Source: Prauserella salsuginis
GTDB lineage: Bacteria; Actinomycetota; Actinomycetes; Mycobacteriales; Pseudonocardiaceae
Assembly: GCF_024648885.1 (NCBI RefSeq)
Contig: NZ_JANBBF010000008.1
Span: 620,001-684,000, forward strand
Length of the DNA stretch: 64,000 nt
Direction of reading: 5' to 3'
Shown here: piece after piece, positions 15,316-23,922 of the stretch
Layout: each line of letters begins with the position of its first letter
Position numbering within the stretch: position 1 is the first letter of the stretch
Translations under genes and position numbers: made by a program
The notes under the pieces: generated by a model
Seen by the model: only the letters and a program-made list of their open reading frames with translations
Database searches by the model: none
What the model was told of the DNA's origin: nothing

Positions 15316-16812
15316 TCACGTGCCCGGCGGGCGCGTCACGCCTGCCAGTGGCCACTGGATGTGTTTGACCTCGAAGAACTCGGCGAAGCCGTCCTCGCCC
15401 AGTTCCCGGCCGACACCGCTGCGCCCCGGGCCGCCCCACGGCGCGTCCGGGCGCATACCGGCACCGCCGTTGATCGTGACCGTGCCGGATCGCAGCCGTT
15501 CGGCGACGGGCATCGCCTCGTCCAGCGGACCGAAGACGTTGGCTGCCAGTCCGTACGACGTCGCGTTGGCGATCCGCACCGCCTCGTCGACGTCGGTGTA
15601 TGGCAGTGCGATCGCGACGGGGGCGAACAGTTCGGTCTGCGCGATCGGCGCGTCGACGTCCACTCCGGTCAGGATCGCCGGGTTCAGGTAGTGGCCGGTG
15701 GGAAGATCTGGCCGTCCACCGCCGGCGGCCACCGTGGCACCGGCCGACACCGCGTCGGCCACCATGCCTTCGACCTTCGCCCGGTGTTCTGCCGAGATCA
15801 CGGGGCCGACGACCGTCGCGTCCTCCTGCGGGTCGCCGACGGCGATCGTCCTGATGAACGCGTCGGCCTTCTCGCAGAACTCGTCGAGCCGGTCCTGCGG
15901 TACCAGCACCCGGCTCCACGCCGCGCAGCCCTGGCCCGCGTTGCGCGCGAACCGCAGGATCGACGGGCCGACCGTCGCATCCAGGTCCGCGGCGGGCAGG
16001 ATGATGTTGGGGCTCTTGCCGCCGAGTTCGAGCACGGCCTTGGACAGCGACCCGAGCGCGGACTGCGACATAACCTGCCCGCCGACCGCGTCGGAACCGG
16101 TGAACGACACGAGGTTCACGTCCGGATGCCCGGTGAGCCGTTTGCCCACGTCCGGGCCGCCGACGACGAGGTTCACCACGCCGGGCGGCAGGTCGAGTTC
16201 GTCGATCAGTTCGAACACACGCAGCGTCGTCTGCATGCCCTGCGGCGACGGCAGCACGACCGTGGTGCATCCGCTGGCGAGCGCCCCGCCGAGCTTCCAG
16301 GCGAGCAGATTGATCGGATAGTTGTAGGCGGGCAGTGCGGCCAGCACCCCGGCCGGTTCGTAACGCAGCAGGCTCGTCGACAGCACCGGCTTGTCGTACA
16401 GCGGCAGTGCGTGCGAGTAACCGCCGCGTGGGCCGCGTTCGGCCATCTCGGCATACCACCGCAGCGCCTCGACCGGGCCGCCGACCTGCATACCGCGGGC
16501 CGCTCCGATGGGTGTGCCGACCTCGTCGCCGATCAGCCGGGCAAGCGGCTCGGTGTTCTTCTCGAGCAGGTCGGCCAGCCGGTTCACCACCCGCGCACGG
16601 TCCTTCGGCCCGTACGAACGCCACGCGTCGCCCTCGAACGCCGCCCGCGCGCTCGCGACCGCGGCATCCACCTGTTCCGGGGAACTCAGCTGCGCGGTGC
16701 CGACGGCCTGCTCGGTCGACGGGCTCCACGACGTGTAGGTCTCTCCGGACTCACCGTCGCACCAGGCACCGTCGATGTAGGTGCTCTTACTTCGCGTCTC
16801 CAGGCCACTCAT
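15316..16812 (-). CDS. Aldehyde dehydrogenase family protein with an altered cofactor site
   Basis: A 498-residue ALDH. Catalytic Cys296 is in NAGQGC, the general base Glu262 in LELGGKS, and Asn164 in PAYNYP. The lysine that normally contacts the NAD(P) ribose (VVLKP) is replaced: the segment reads VVLPSP, with leucine at that position. The enzyme may have weaker or altered cofactor preference. ATG 16812 has AAGGAG (16818-16823) five bases away. Product may be the carboxylate of an aldehyde intermediate formed after hydroxylation. Confidence 0.87.
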   Translation of the reverse strand: MSGLETRSKSTYIDGAWCDGESGETYTSWSPSTEQAVGTAQLSSPEQVDAAVASARAAFEGDAWRSYGPKDRARVVNRLADLLEKNTEPLARLIGDEVGTPIGAARGMQVGGPVEALRWYAEMAERGPRGGYSHALPLYDKPVLSTSLLRYEPAGVLAALPAYNYPINLLAWKLGGALASGCTTVVLPSPQGMQTTLRVFELIDELDLPPGVVNLVVGGPDVGKRLTGHPDVNLVSFTGSDAVGGQVMSQSALGSLSKAVLELGGKSPNIILPAADLDATVGPSILRFARNAGQGCAAWSRVLVPQDRLDEFCEKADAFIRTIAVGDPQEDATVVGPVISAEHRAKVEGMVADAVSAGATVAAGGGRPDLPTGHYLNPAILTGVDVDAPIAQTELFAPVAIALPYTDVDEAVRIANATSYGLAANVFGPLDEAMPVAERLRSGTVTINGGAGMRPDAPWGGPGRSGVGRELGEDGFAEFFEVKHIQWPLAGVTRPPGT

Positions 16813-16926
16813 GCCTGCTCCTTCGTCGTCCTCGGTGACGGCCGCCGACCGCCGGATGGATCGTAGGCAGCCCGCACGGCCGTGCGACAGTTCTCGTCGT
16901 GCGCGAAAAACTCGAATGCGTGCACA

Positions 16927-17697
16927 TCACCTGCCACGGGCCGCGCGGAAGGTCCGCACGGCCGTCCGGTGGTCGTCGGTGTCGAACAGCAGCGCCGTCG
17001 CTTCCACCGACTCGGCGAAACCGCCATCCGTGTCGCGGTTGACGAACGCTTTGCCGACCTGCACGGCCAGCGGCGGGTGCGCCGCCATCTCTGCCGCCAG
17101 CGCCACGGCCTGCTCGTTCAGCTCGTCGTCCGGGTACACCTCCTGCACCAGGCCGATGCGTTCGGCCCGTTCGGCACCGATGTCCCGGCCGCTGAGGGCC
17201 AGGTAGCGCGTCCAGTGCCTGCCGATGACGTCAGGGCCCCGCACGATGCCGTAGCCGGGCATCAGCCCGACCGTGGGTTCTTTGAAGGCGAACCGCGCCG
17301 ACCCGCCCGCGAGCACGACGTCGCTCGCCAGTGCCAGTTCGGTCCCGCCGCCGTAGGCGAGTCCGTTGACCGCGGCGATCACCGGCACGGCGCACCGTTC
17401 CACCGCGTGGAACGCGTCGTATACGAGCCGGAGATGCGGTCGTACCCGCGCGACGTCCCCGTCCAGACCGGCGAACATGTCGATGTCGCCGCCCGCGGAG
17501 AACGCCCGGCCCGAGCCGGTCAGCACAACCGCCCGCACGTGGGCCTCGTCGCCGTGGCCGAACGTGCCCATGACGTCGTGCAGCTCACGGAACCACGACT
17601 GGTCCATCGCGTTGAGCTTCTCCGGCCGCGACATCGTCAGCACGACGACACCGGACCGCGGTTCGGTGCGCTCGAAGCGGGTGAGCTCAGCCGCCAT
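16927..17697 (-). CDS. Enoyl-CoA hydratase/isomerase (crotonase)
   Basis: A 256-residue crotonase. GRAFSAGGDIDMF forms the oxyanion segment; GGGTEL and FKEPTVGL retain both hydratase glutamates, so simple hydration or isomerisation of an enoyl-CoA is expected. Its ATG lies 11 bases inside the end of the preceding CoA-ligase gene, showing tight coupling. It is the last gene of a long - strand operon that also holds LivFGHMK-type transporter genes. Confidence 0.87.
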   Translation of the reverse strand: MAAELTRFERTEPRSGVVVLTMSRPEKLNAMDQSWFRELHDVMGTFGHGDEAHVRAVVLTGSGRAFSAGGDIDMFAGLDGDVARVRPHLRLVYDAFHAVERCAVPVIAAVNGLAYGGGTELALASDVVLAGGSARFAFKEPTVGLMPGYGIVRGPDVIGRHWTRYLALSGRDIGAERAERIGLVQEVYPDDELNEQAVALAAEMAAHPPLAVQVGKAFVNRDTDGGFAESVEATALLFDTDDHRTAVRTFRAARGR

Positions 17698-19315
17698 CCG
17701 TGCTCCCCTCCCGGTCGAACGTTCCCGGGGGCACGCCGTCGGCGCGGAGCCGGTACTTCTCCACCCGCTGGCTCGGTGTGAGCGGGAGGGCCTCCAGCAC
17801 GCGCACGTACCGCGGGATCGCGAACGACGTCAGCCGCCGCTGACAGTGCCGGATCAGCGCGACCGGATCCACCGTCGCCCCGGCGGACGGCACGACGGCC
17901 ACCATGACGTCCTCCTCGGACAGCGCCGACGGCACACCGTAGGCCGCGACCGCGCCCACCGACGGATGCTCCGCCACGACGCGTTCGACCTCCCACGAGG
18001 AGATGTTCTCGCCGCGCCGTCGCACCGTGTCCTTGAGCCGGTCGAGGAACGTCAGGTAGCCGTCCTCGTCGAGGTATCCGCGGTCCCCGGTGTGGAACCA
18101 CAGGTTGCGCCAGCTGCGCGCGGTCTCGGCGGGCATGCCGTGGTAACCGTCGAACATCCAGCCGGGTTCGCGCGGGCGGACCACGATCTCTCCCGCCTGC
18201 CCGGGCGGCAACGACTCGTCGCGGTCGTCCACCACGGCCACCTCGTAGTTGACCGAGGCCCGGCCCGAGGTGCCGATCCGGCGTCGCTCCGGCGGCATGT
18301 CGGTGACGATGGAGACCTCCGTGCTGCCGAAGATCTCGGTCAGCCGGACGCCGAACCGCTCCTCGAAGGCCGCGAAGATCTCCCGCGGGCACGGCGCCCC
18401 GAACGCCGCCCGGACCGGGTTGTCGGCGTCGTCGGAGCGCGGCGGCCGTTTGAACAGGATGCTCATCATCGCGCCCTGGTAGTTGAACGCGGTGATGCCG
18501 TGCTCCCGGCAGATGTCCCAGAACCGGCTCGCCGAGAACCGCCGGTGCATCACCAGATCCGCGCCCGCCTCGAGTGCGGCCATGACGCTGCAGTACCGGG
18601 CGTTGCTGTGGAACAGCGGGAAGACGCTGTAGAGCCGGTCGGCGGCCGTGTATCCCATGAGCGCCGCGGTGTGCCGAGCCAGGTTGACGTTGGCCTGATG
18701 ACTGAGCACCACACCCTTCGGCGGGCCGGTCGTGCCGGACGTGTAGAGGATCACCGCCGGGTCCGCCGGCGACACCGAAGCGGCCGTCACGTCCGCCAGC
18801 GCGCCACGTTCCTCCACATCGGACATACGGTGCCGCGCCACACCGTCACCGGCTACGCCGTCGCGTCCGCCGGCCGGCTCCCCGACCACGACGACGTGCC
18901 GCACCGACGCCGGCAGGCAGCCGCGCACGGCGTCCTCGTACCGGGCATCGCACACCACGGCGACCGCACCGGCGTCGGCCAGGTAATGCCGCAGCAGGTA
19001 TTCCCCCGCCTCCGGGTTCACCGGCACCTCCACGATTCCGCGCCGCGCCAGGCCGAACCACACCGCGAGGAACTCGGGGCATGCGTCCAGCACCACACCC
19101 ACCCGCTCGCCGTGGCCGATGCCGAGCTCGGCGAGGCCGGCGGCCACCCGCCCTGCGCGCGCGTCCAGGTCCCGATAGCCGAGTCGGACGCCGTCGACGA
19201 GCACCCCGGCGCCGGCCGGCGCCGCCCCGGCCGCCTCGGCCAGCCAGGCACCCAGCGTGCGGGCGGTGGTCCGCGACGACCGCGTCGCTGCGGCTGGTTC
19301 GGCCGGTAGGATCAT
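17687..19315 (-). CDS. AMP-forming acyl-CoA synthetase
   Basis: A 542-residue ligase with P-loop YTSGTTGPPKG, FGSTEVS, FHTGDRGYLD and the C-terminal PSQRVEKYRLR lysine motif. It resembles the ligase at 6045-7718 in architecture (RRRGENISS, FRFSAS-like segments), suggesting two paralogues acting on related acids. It overlaps the upstream ABC ATPase by four bases (ATGA) and the downstream crotonase by 11. Being co-translated with an uptake ABC system implies activation of the imported acid. Confidence 0.9.
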   Translation of the reverse strand: MILPAEPAAATRSSRTTARTLGAWLAEAAGAAPAGAGVLVDGVRLGYRDLDARAGRVAAGLAELGIGHGERVGVVLDACPEFLAVWFGLARRGIVEVPVNPEAGEYLLRHYLADAGAVAVVCDARYEDAVRGCLPASVRHVVVVGEPAGGRDGVAGDGVARHRMSDVEERGALADVTAASVSPADPAVILYTSGTTGPPKGVVLSHQANVNLARHTAALMGYTAADRLYSVFPLFHSNARYCSVMAALEAGADLVMHRRFSASRFWDICREHGITAFNYQGAMMSILFKRPPRSDDADNPVRAAFGAPCPREIFAAFEERFGVRLTEIFGSTEVSIVTDMPPERRRIGTSGRASVNYEVAVVDDRDESLPPGQAGEIVVRPREPGWMFDGYHGMPAETARSWRNLWFHTGDRGYLDEDGYLTFLDRLKDTVRRRGENISSWEVERVVAEHPSVGAVAAYGVPSALSEEDVMVAVVPSAGATVDPVALIRHCQRRLTSFAIPRYVRVLEALPLTPSQRVEKYRLRADGVPPGTFDREGSTDGG

Positions 19316-20040
19316 GCGGTCCCCTCCGCCGCCAGCGCCGCCTCCCCCAGCAGCGCGTGCACGACCGCGGCGTCCTCGCGGAGCTGCTCGGCCTCACCGC
19401 TGCGGACGACCTCGCCGCGAGCCACGATCGACACCGTGTCGGCGACCGCCAGTCCCGCGTCGACGTTCTGCTCGACCATCAGCACACCGATGCCGGAGTC
19501 GGCGATCGCGCGGACACTCGTCAGCACCGTGTCGACCATTCCCGGTGCCAGGCCCATGGACGGCTCGTCGAGCAGCATCACCCGCGGCTGGCCCATCAGC
19601 GCTCTGCCGAACGCGAGCATCTGCTGTTCCCCGCCGGACAGCAGTCCCGCCGGCATGTCCCGTCGCTGCGCGAGAATTGGGAATCGGTCGTACACCTCGT
19701 CGACGAGCGCAGCGACCTGCGACCGCGTCGCCGTGTAGCCGCCGATACGGAGGTTCTCGGCCACCGACAGCGGGGCGAAGATCCGCCGTCCCTCGGGCAC
19801 GAGGCTGACACCGTCCCGGACGATCCGGTGGGGTCGCTTGCCCAGCAGCTCCGCACCGTCCAGGCGCACCGACCCGCCCCGCGCGGGTTGCAGACCGCAG
19901 ATCGCGCGCAGGCTCGTCGACTTGCCCGCCCCGTTGGCGCCGAGCACCAGGGTGATCCGCTTCGGCTCGACGGCGAACGACACCCCGCGCACGGCGTGCA
20001 CCGGCCCGTAGCTGACGTGCAATTCGGAGACGTCAAGCAT
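19312..20040 (-). CDS. Branched-chain/hydrophobic-substrate ABC transporter ATPase, LivF type
   Basis: A 242-residue ATPase with Walker A GANGAGKST, signature LSGGEQQ, Walker B VMLLDEPS, and LVPEGRRIF, which is diagnostic of LivF. It pairs with the LivG-type protein to energise import. It overlaps both neighbours (eight bases with LivG, four with the CoA ligase). In this context the importer probably carries an aromatic, alicyclic or branched acid rather than an amino acid (inference). Confidence 0.9.
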   Translation of the reverse strand: MLDVSELHVSYGPVHAVRGVSFAVEPKRITLVLGANGAGKSTSLRAICGLQPARGGSVRLDGAELLGKRPHRIVRDGVSLVPEGRRIFAPLSVAENLRIGGYTATRSQVAALVDEVYDRFPILAQRRDMPAGLLSGGEQQMLAFGRALMGQPRVMLLDEPSMGLAPGMVDTVLTSVRAIADSGIGVLMVEQNVDAGLAVADTVSIVARGEVVRSGEAEQLREDAAVVHALLGEAALAAEGTA

Positions 20041-20836
20041 GTGCCCTCCCCTGCGTTCCCAGGTAGGCCTCCTGTACGGCCGGATGCCGCACCACGGCTT
20101 CGGGCTCTCCCTCGGCGATCAACGCGCCGAAGTTCATGGCGAACAGGTGATCGCAGGCGTCGACCATCATCTGCACGTCGTGCTCGATGAGCAGCTGCGT
20201 CAGGCCTTCGGCGCGCAGGTCGGCCAGCAGGCCGGTGATGTCGTCGCGCTCCTGCCGGTTCATGCCCGCTGTCGGTTCGTCCAGCAGCAGCAACGTCGGT
20301 TCGCTCGCGATGGCACGCGCGATCTCCACCCGCCGCTGGTGACCGTAGGACAGTTCGTCAGGGCGGTGCCGTTCCTTTCCGGACAATCCAGTGCGTTCGA
20401 TGGCCCTGCGCACCCGCTCCCGTGCCCGGCCGCGTTCTGCCTTGCTGCCGGAGCCCGCCGATTCGGCGCCGAGCGCGACGTTGTCGAACACGGTGCGACC
20501 AGGCAGGATCCGTACCGTCTGGAACGTCCGCGCGACACCGCGTGCGGCGATCGTGTGCGGTCGCACCCTGTCGTAACGTCTGCCCTCGAATTCGAGCCGG
20601 CCGCGAGTCAGCGGCACGAGGCGCGTCAGCGCCGCCAGCAGCGTGCTCTTGCCCGACCCGTTCGGCCCGAGGATGCCGAACAGCCGGCCCGGGGTCAGCA
20701 CGATCGACACGCCGTCGACGGCTTTCACGCCTCCGAAGTGGACGGCCACGTCGTCGGCGCGCAACACGCTCGTCGCGGCCTCGGCGTCACGGCCATCGCC
20801 TGCTCCGGCACCGGCGAGTGCGCTCGATGTCATCAC
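20033..20836 (-). CDS. Branched-chain/hydrophobic-substrate ABC transporter ATPase, LivG type
   Basis: A 267-residue ATPase with Walker A GPNGSGKST, GVARTFQTVRI and LLLLDEPTAGMN, all LivG hallmarks. The signature is LSYGHQRR, a variant of LSGGQ. The first ~25 residues are a low-complexity extension. The start is GTGATG: GTG 20836 lies six bases from GGAGG, ATG 20833 nine bases; either overlaps the LivM stop. Confidence 0.9.
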   Translation of the reverse strand: MMTSSALAGAGAGDGRDAEAATSVLRADDVAVHFGGVKAVDGVSIVLTPGRLFGILGPNGSGKSTLLAALTRLVPLTRGRLEFEGRRYDRVRPHTIAARGVARTFQTVRILPGRTVFDNVALGAESAGSGSKAERGRARERVRRAIERTGLSGKERHRPDELSYGHQRRVEIARAIASEPTLLLLDEPTAGMNRQERDDITGLLADLRAEGLTQLLIEHDVQMMVDACDHLFAMNFGALIAEGEPEAVVRHPAVQEAYLGTQGRAHA

Positions 20837-21753
20837 GAATCACCTCCCACGGCGGCCGCCGCCTGCTGCGGTGGTGGCGCGTCCGGCGGGGAGGCGGCCG
20901 CCTCCCGCCGTTTCCTGCGGTACTTCCGATAGCCGTCGACGGCGGCACCGGTGACTCCGCCCGGCAGGTACACGGCCGCCGCGGCGACGAGCACGCCGTA
21001 CACGACGTCCTCCCACTCGCCCACGAACGCCAGCACCTCGGGCATCCACACGAAGATGACCGTGCCGATGAGAGCGCCGATCCACGACCGCGAGCCCCCG
21101 ACGATGATGATGGTCAGCGCGAGCACGACCAGGTGGAAGTTGATGTCGTCCGGCGTGACCGTCGATCGCAACAGGACCGTCATCGAGCCGGACAGCCCGC
21201 CCAGCATGCCGCTGACGGCGAACGTGGCACGCCGGTAGCGGGCGACGTCGATCCCCATCGCCGACGCCAGTTCGGGGTCCTCACGGACCGCCTCGATGCG
21301 GCGCCCCAGTGGTCCGAGCTCGGTGAACGTCAGTGCGGCCACGACAACGACCACCACGGCCAGCAGATGCCCGGTGTCGAGCATGCCGAGTGCGCCGAAC
21401 AGGCCCGAGGCGCCGCCCGTGAGGTCGCCGCCGTTGACCACGAGAACCGAGATGATCAGCGTGAAGGCCACGGTCGCCATCGCGAGGTACAGCCCGGTGA
21501 GGCGCTGGATCAGCAGGCCGAGCGCATACGCCACGGCCCCACCCGCGACCGCGGCCAGCAGGATCGCCGTAGCCGTCGACAGTCCGTAGTGGACCATTCC
21601 GATGGCCGCGAGGTAACCGCCGATGCCGTAGCACCCGACGCCGGCGAACGAGAACACCCCGGCACGCAACGGAACCTGCACGCTCAGCGCCAGCAGCAAC
21701 GTCGTGAAGGTGCTCTGGATGAGCACGATGTGGGAGAAGTACCAGTCGATCAT
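20833..21753 (-). CDS. ABC transporter permease, LivM type
   Basis: A 306-residue polytopic protein with about eight hydrophobic segments, with LYLAMATVAFTLI and RAVREDPELASAMGID-like cytoplasmic loop typical of LivM. The C-terminal ~40 residues are a basic then Ala/Pro-rich tail. ATG 21753 overlaps the LivH stop (ATGA) and has AAGGAGG upstream. Forms the membrane channel with LivH. Confidence 0.9.
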   Translation of the reverse strand: MIDWYFSHIVLIQSTFTTLLLALSVQVPLRAGVFSFAGVGCYGIGGYLAAIGMVHYGLSTATAILLAAVAGGAVAYALGLLIQRLTGLYLAMATVAFTLIISVLVVNGGDLTGGASGLFGALGMLDTGHLLAVVVVVVAALTFTELGPLGRRIEAVREDPELASAMGIDVARYRRATFAVSGMLGGLSGSMTVLLRSTVTPDDINFHLVVLALTIIIVGGSRSWIGALIGTVIFVWMPEVLAFVGEWEDVVYGVLVAAAAVYLPGGVTGAAVDGYRKYRRKRREAAASPPDAPPPQQAAAAVGGDS

Positions 21754-22640
21754 GTCCGCCGCACCTCCTTCCTGCCGAACAGGCCCTGCGGGCGCAGCAG
21801 GAGCACGAGGAAGATGAGTCCGAACGAGACGGCGTCGACCCAGGTTCCCTGGTTCATCGCCAGCACGAAGGTCTCGGCGCCCGCGAGCACGAACGCACCG
21901 ACGATGACGCCGCCCATACTGCCGAGGCCACCGAGCACGACGATCGCGAACGCCTTGATGAGCAGCTGGTCCCCGCTCGCGGGGGCGATCGCGCCGAGCT
22001 GGAACGTCAGCAGCGCCCCGGCCAGCCCCGCCAGTGCCCCCGACGTCGCCATCGTGCCGAGCGCGAGCGTGGCCCGGTCGACGCCCATCAACGAGGCGGT
22101 CTCCGAGTCGACGCCGATCGCCCGCAGGGCCAGTCCCTGCCGCGACGTCGCCAGCCAGCGCCACACGCCGACGCCGATACCGATACCCGCGACGACGATC
22201 ACCAGCACGGTGGTCGTCATCCGCAGGCCGAAGACCTCGAACACCTGCGCCTGGTAGGTGCTGCCGCGGAAGCCGAAGGGCGCGCTCGCCGTCACGCGCT
22301 CGGCGATGGCGAGCGGGATGGCGGCCACCCCGATACCGCCGATGAGGATGCGCAACTCGGCGGCCCGGTGCTCGGTGGCCCTGCGCATGATCGGCCCGAA
22401 CGCGAGCACCTGCGTCAGGGTCGCGATCAGCGCACCCGCCGCGACGGCGATCAGCACCACGGCCGGCATCGGCAGCGCGACCTGCTGGGTGATCACGTGC
22501 GCGGTGAACGCCGAGAACATGAACGTCGCACCGTGGGCGAAGTTGAGAATGCCGATCGTGCTCCACGCGAGCGCCATGCCGAGTGCGAACACGAGGTACA
22601 CCGAGCCGAGGGCGACGGCGTTCAGGATGTGCTGTGCCAC
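21750..22640 (-). CDS. ABC transporter permease, LivH type
   Basis: A 296-residue inner-membrane permease. LNFAHGATFMFSAF near residue 35 and GLGSMGGVIVGAF are LivH signatures; about eight membrane segments. I place the start at GTG 22640 because GGAGG lies eight bases upstream, while the GTG at 22649 overlaps that same Shine-Dalgarno. Confidence 0.88.
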   Translation of the reverse strand: MAQHILNAVALGSVYLVFALGMALAWSTIGILNFAHGATFMFSAFTAHVITQQVALPMPAVVLIAVAAGALIATLTQVLAFGPIMRRATEHRAAELRILIGGIGVAAIPLAIAERVTASAPFGFRGSTYQAQVFEVFGLRMTTTVLVIVVAGIGIGVGVWRWLATSRQGLALRAIGVDSETASLMGVDRATLALGTMATSGALAGLAGALLTFQLGAIAPASGDQLLIKAFAIVVLGGLGSMGGVIVGAFVLAGAETFVLAMNQGTWVDAVSFGLIFLVLLLRPQGLFGRKEVRRT

Positions 22641-22686
22641 GACCGCCACCTCCCTCCGGATCGCGGGTCACGGCCGATGCGGCGGG

Positions 22687-23874
22687 TCATGACGCACCGC
22701 CGCGTGAGACCAGTTCCTCGCTCGTGCCGTTCCAGCGCACCAGCACACCGGGCACGCGCATGTCGTTGCCCTCGAAGGTGAGCTCGCCCATCGCACCGTC
22801 GAAGCCTTCCTTCGCGACCTGCTGCAGTCCGCGTTTGATGCCCTCGCGACTCGCCGAACCGGATGCCTTGATCGCGCGTGCCAGCCACCACATGCCGTCA
22901 TAGCCCTCGGCGGCGTAGACGTCCGGCTTCTGCCCGAACCGCTCCTGGAACGCCGCCACGAAGTCACGGGCCTTCTCGCTCGTCAGCGCCGGGGAGAAAT
23001 CTGTCGGGTAGATGACGCCTTCACCGTGCTTACCCGCCTCCGTCAGGTTGCCGCCGCCCTGCACCGAGGTCGCCATCACCTGGCCGTCGTACCCGGCCTG
23101 ACGCAGCTGCGTCAGCGCGGTGACCGACTGCGGTTCGGTCAGCAGCATCACGACCGCGTCCGGGTCCTCGCCGGCGATCGACCGCACAGGCGTGGTGAAG
23201 TCCTGGGTGGTCGACTGCACCGGAGTGCTCGAGATGATGTCCAGTCCGTGCTGCTCGGCCTGCTTCGGCAGCGAACCCTTGCCGATCTCCGCGAACGTCG
23301 GGAACGTGGCGTTGTAGAGCACGCTGACGTCCCCGAGCCGCTTGTCGGCGAGATACTCCGTTGCCAGGTCGTAGTACGACGCCATCGGCGCCGTGGCCCG
23401 GTACGTGTAGTCGTTGACGACGACCCCGTCCGAGCCCGCCTGGGTGAAGATGGTGGGCACCTGTGCGCGTTCCACCATCGGCGCGACCGTCGCGGCCTGC
23501 TGCCCCTGGGTCGGTCCCATGATCGCGTGCACGGTCCGGTCGGCGGTGGCCTGTGCCATCTCGGCCGACGCCGTCTCGATCGACCCGGCGGTGTCGATCT
23601 CCTCAATGGTCAGCTTCACGCCGTCGCCGAGGAAACCGGAGCGGTTGATCTCGGAGATCGCGAGCTCGCCGCCACGGGCGCCGCCGATGCCCGCGTAGGC
23701 GACCGGTCCGGTCTGGTCCCGCACGCCGAGCAGCTTGATCTCCTCCGGAATGCCTTCCTGAGTGGCGATACCGCCCTGCGCCGCGTCGCAGCCGCTCATC
23801 GCGACCGCGGCCACGACCGCAAGGGCGCATGCGGTGGCGCGCCGCAGCCGGCGCCACCGGTGGGGAGCCCGCAT
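22687..23874 (-). CDS. ABC transporter substrate-binding lipoprotein (LivK/amide-branched acid type)
   Basis: A 395-residue periplasmic-binding-type protein of the Leu/Ile/Val group. The signal peptide ends in lipobox VAMSGC, giving a lipid-anchored cysteine at about residue 28. GVRDQTGPVAYAG and GPTQGQQAAT are the ligand-binding strand-loop motifs. First gene of the transporter operon, 46 bases before LivH, and it should determine substrate choice. Ligand unknown; aromatic or alicyclic acids are typical for such proteins beside CoA ligases. Confidence 0.9.
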   Translation of the reverse strand: MRAPHRWRRLRRATACALAVVAAVAMSGCDAAQGGIATQEGIPEEIKLLGVRDQTGPVAYAGIGGARGGELAISEINRSGFLGDGVKLTIEEIDTAGSIETASAEMAQATADRTVHAIMGPTQGQQAATVAPMVERAQVPTIFTQAGSDGVVVNDYTYRATAPMASYYDLATEYLADKRLGDVSVLYNATFPTFAEIGKGSLPKQAEQHGLDIISSTPVQSTTQDFTTPVRSIAGEDPDAVVMLLTEPQSVTALTQLRQAGYDGQVMATSVQGGGNLTEAGKHGEGVIYPTDFSPALTSEKARDFVAAFQERFGQKPDVYAAEGYDGMWWLARAIKASGSASREGIKRGLQQVAKEGFDGAMGELTFEGNDMRVPGVLVRWNGTSEELVSRGGAS

Positions 23875-23922
23875 GCTCGTCCTCCTGCCTGTCGTCGGTG
23901 GGGATGTCTGTGCCGCCCGGGG

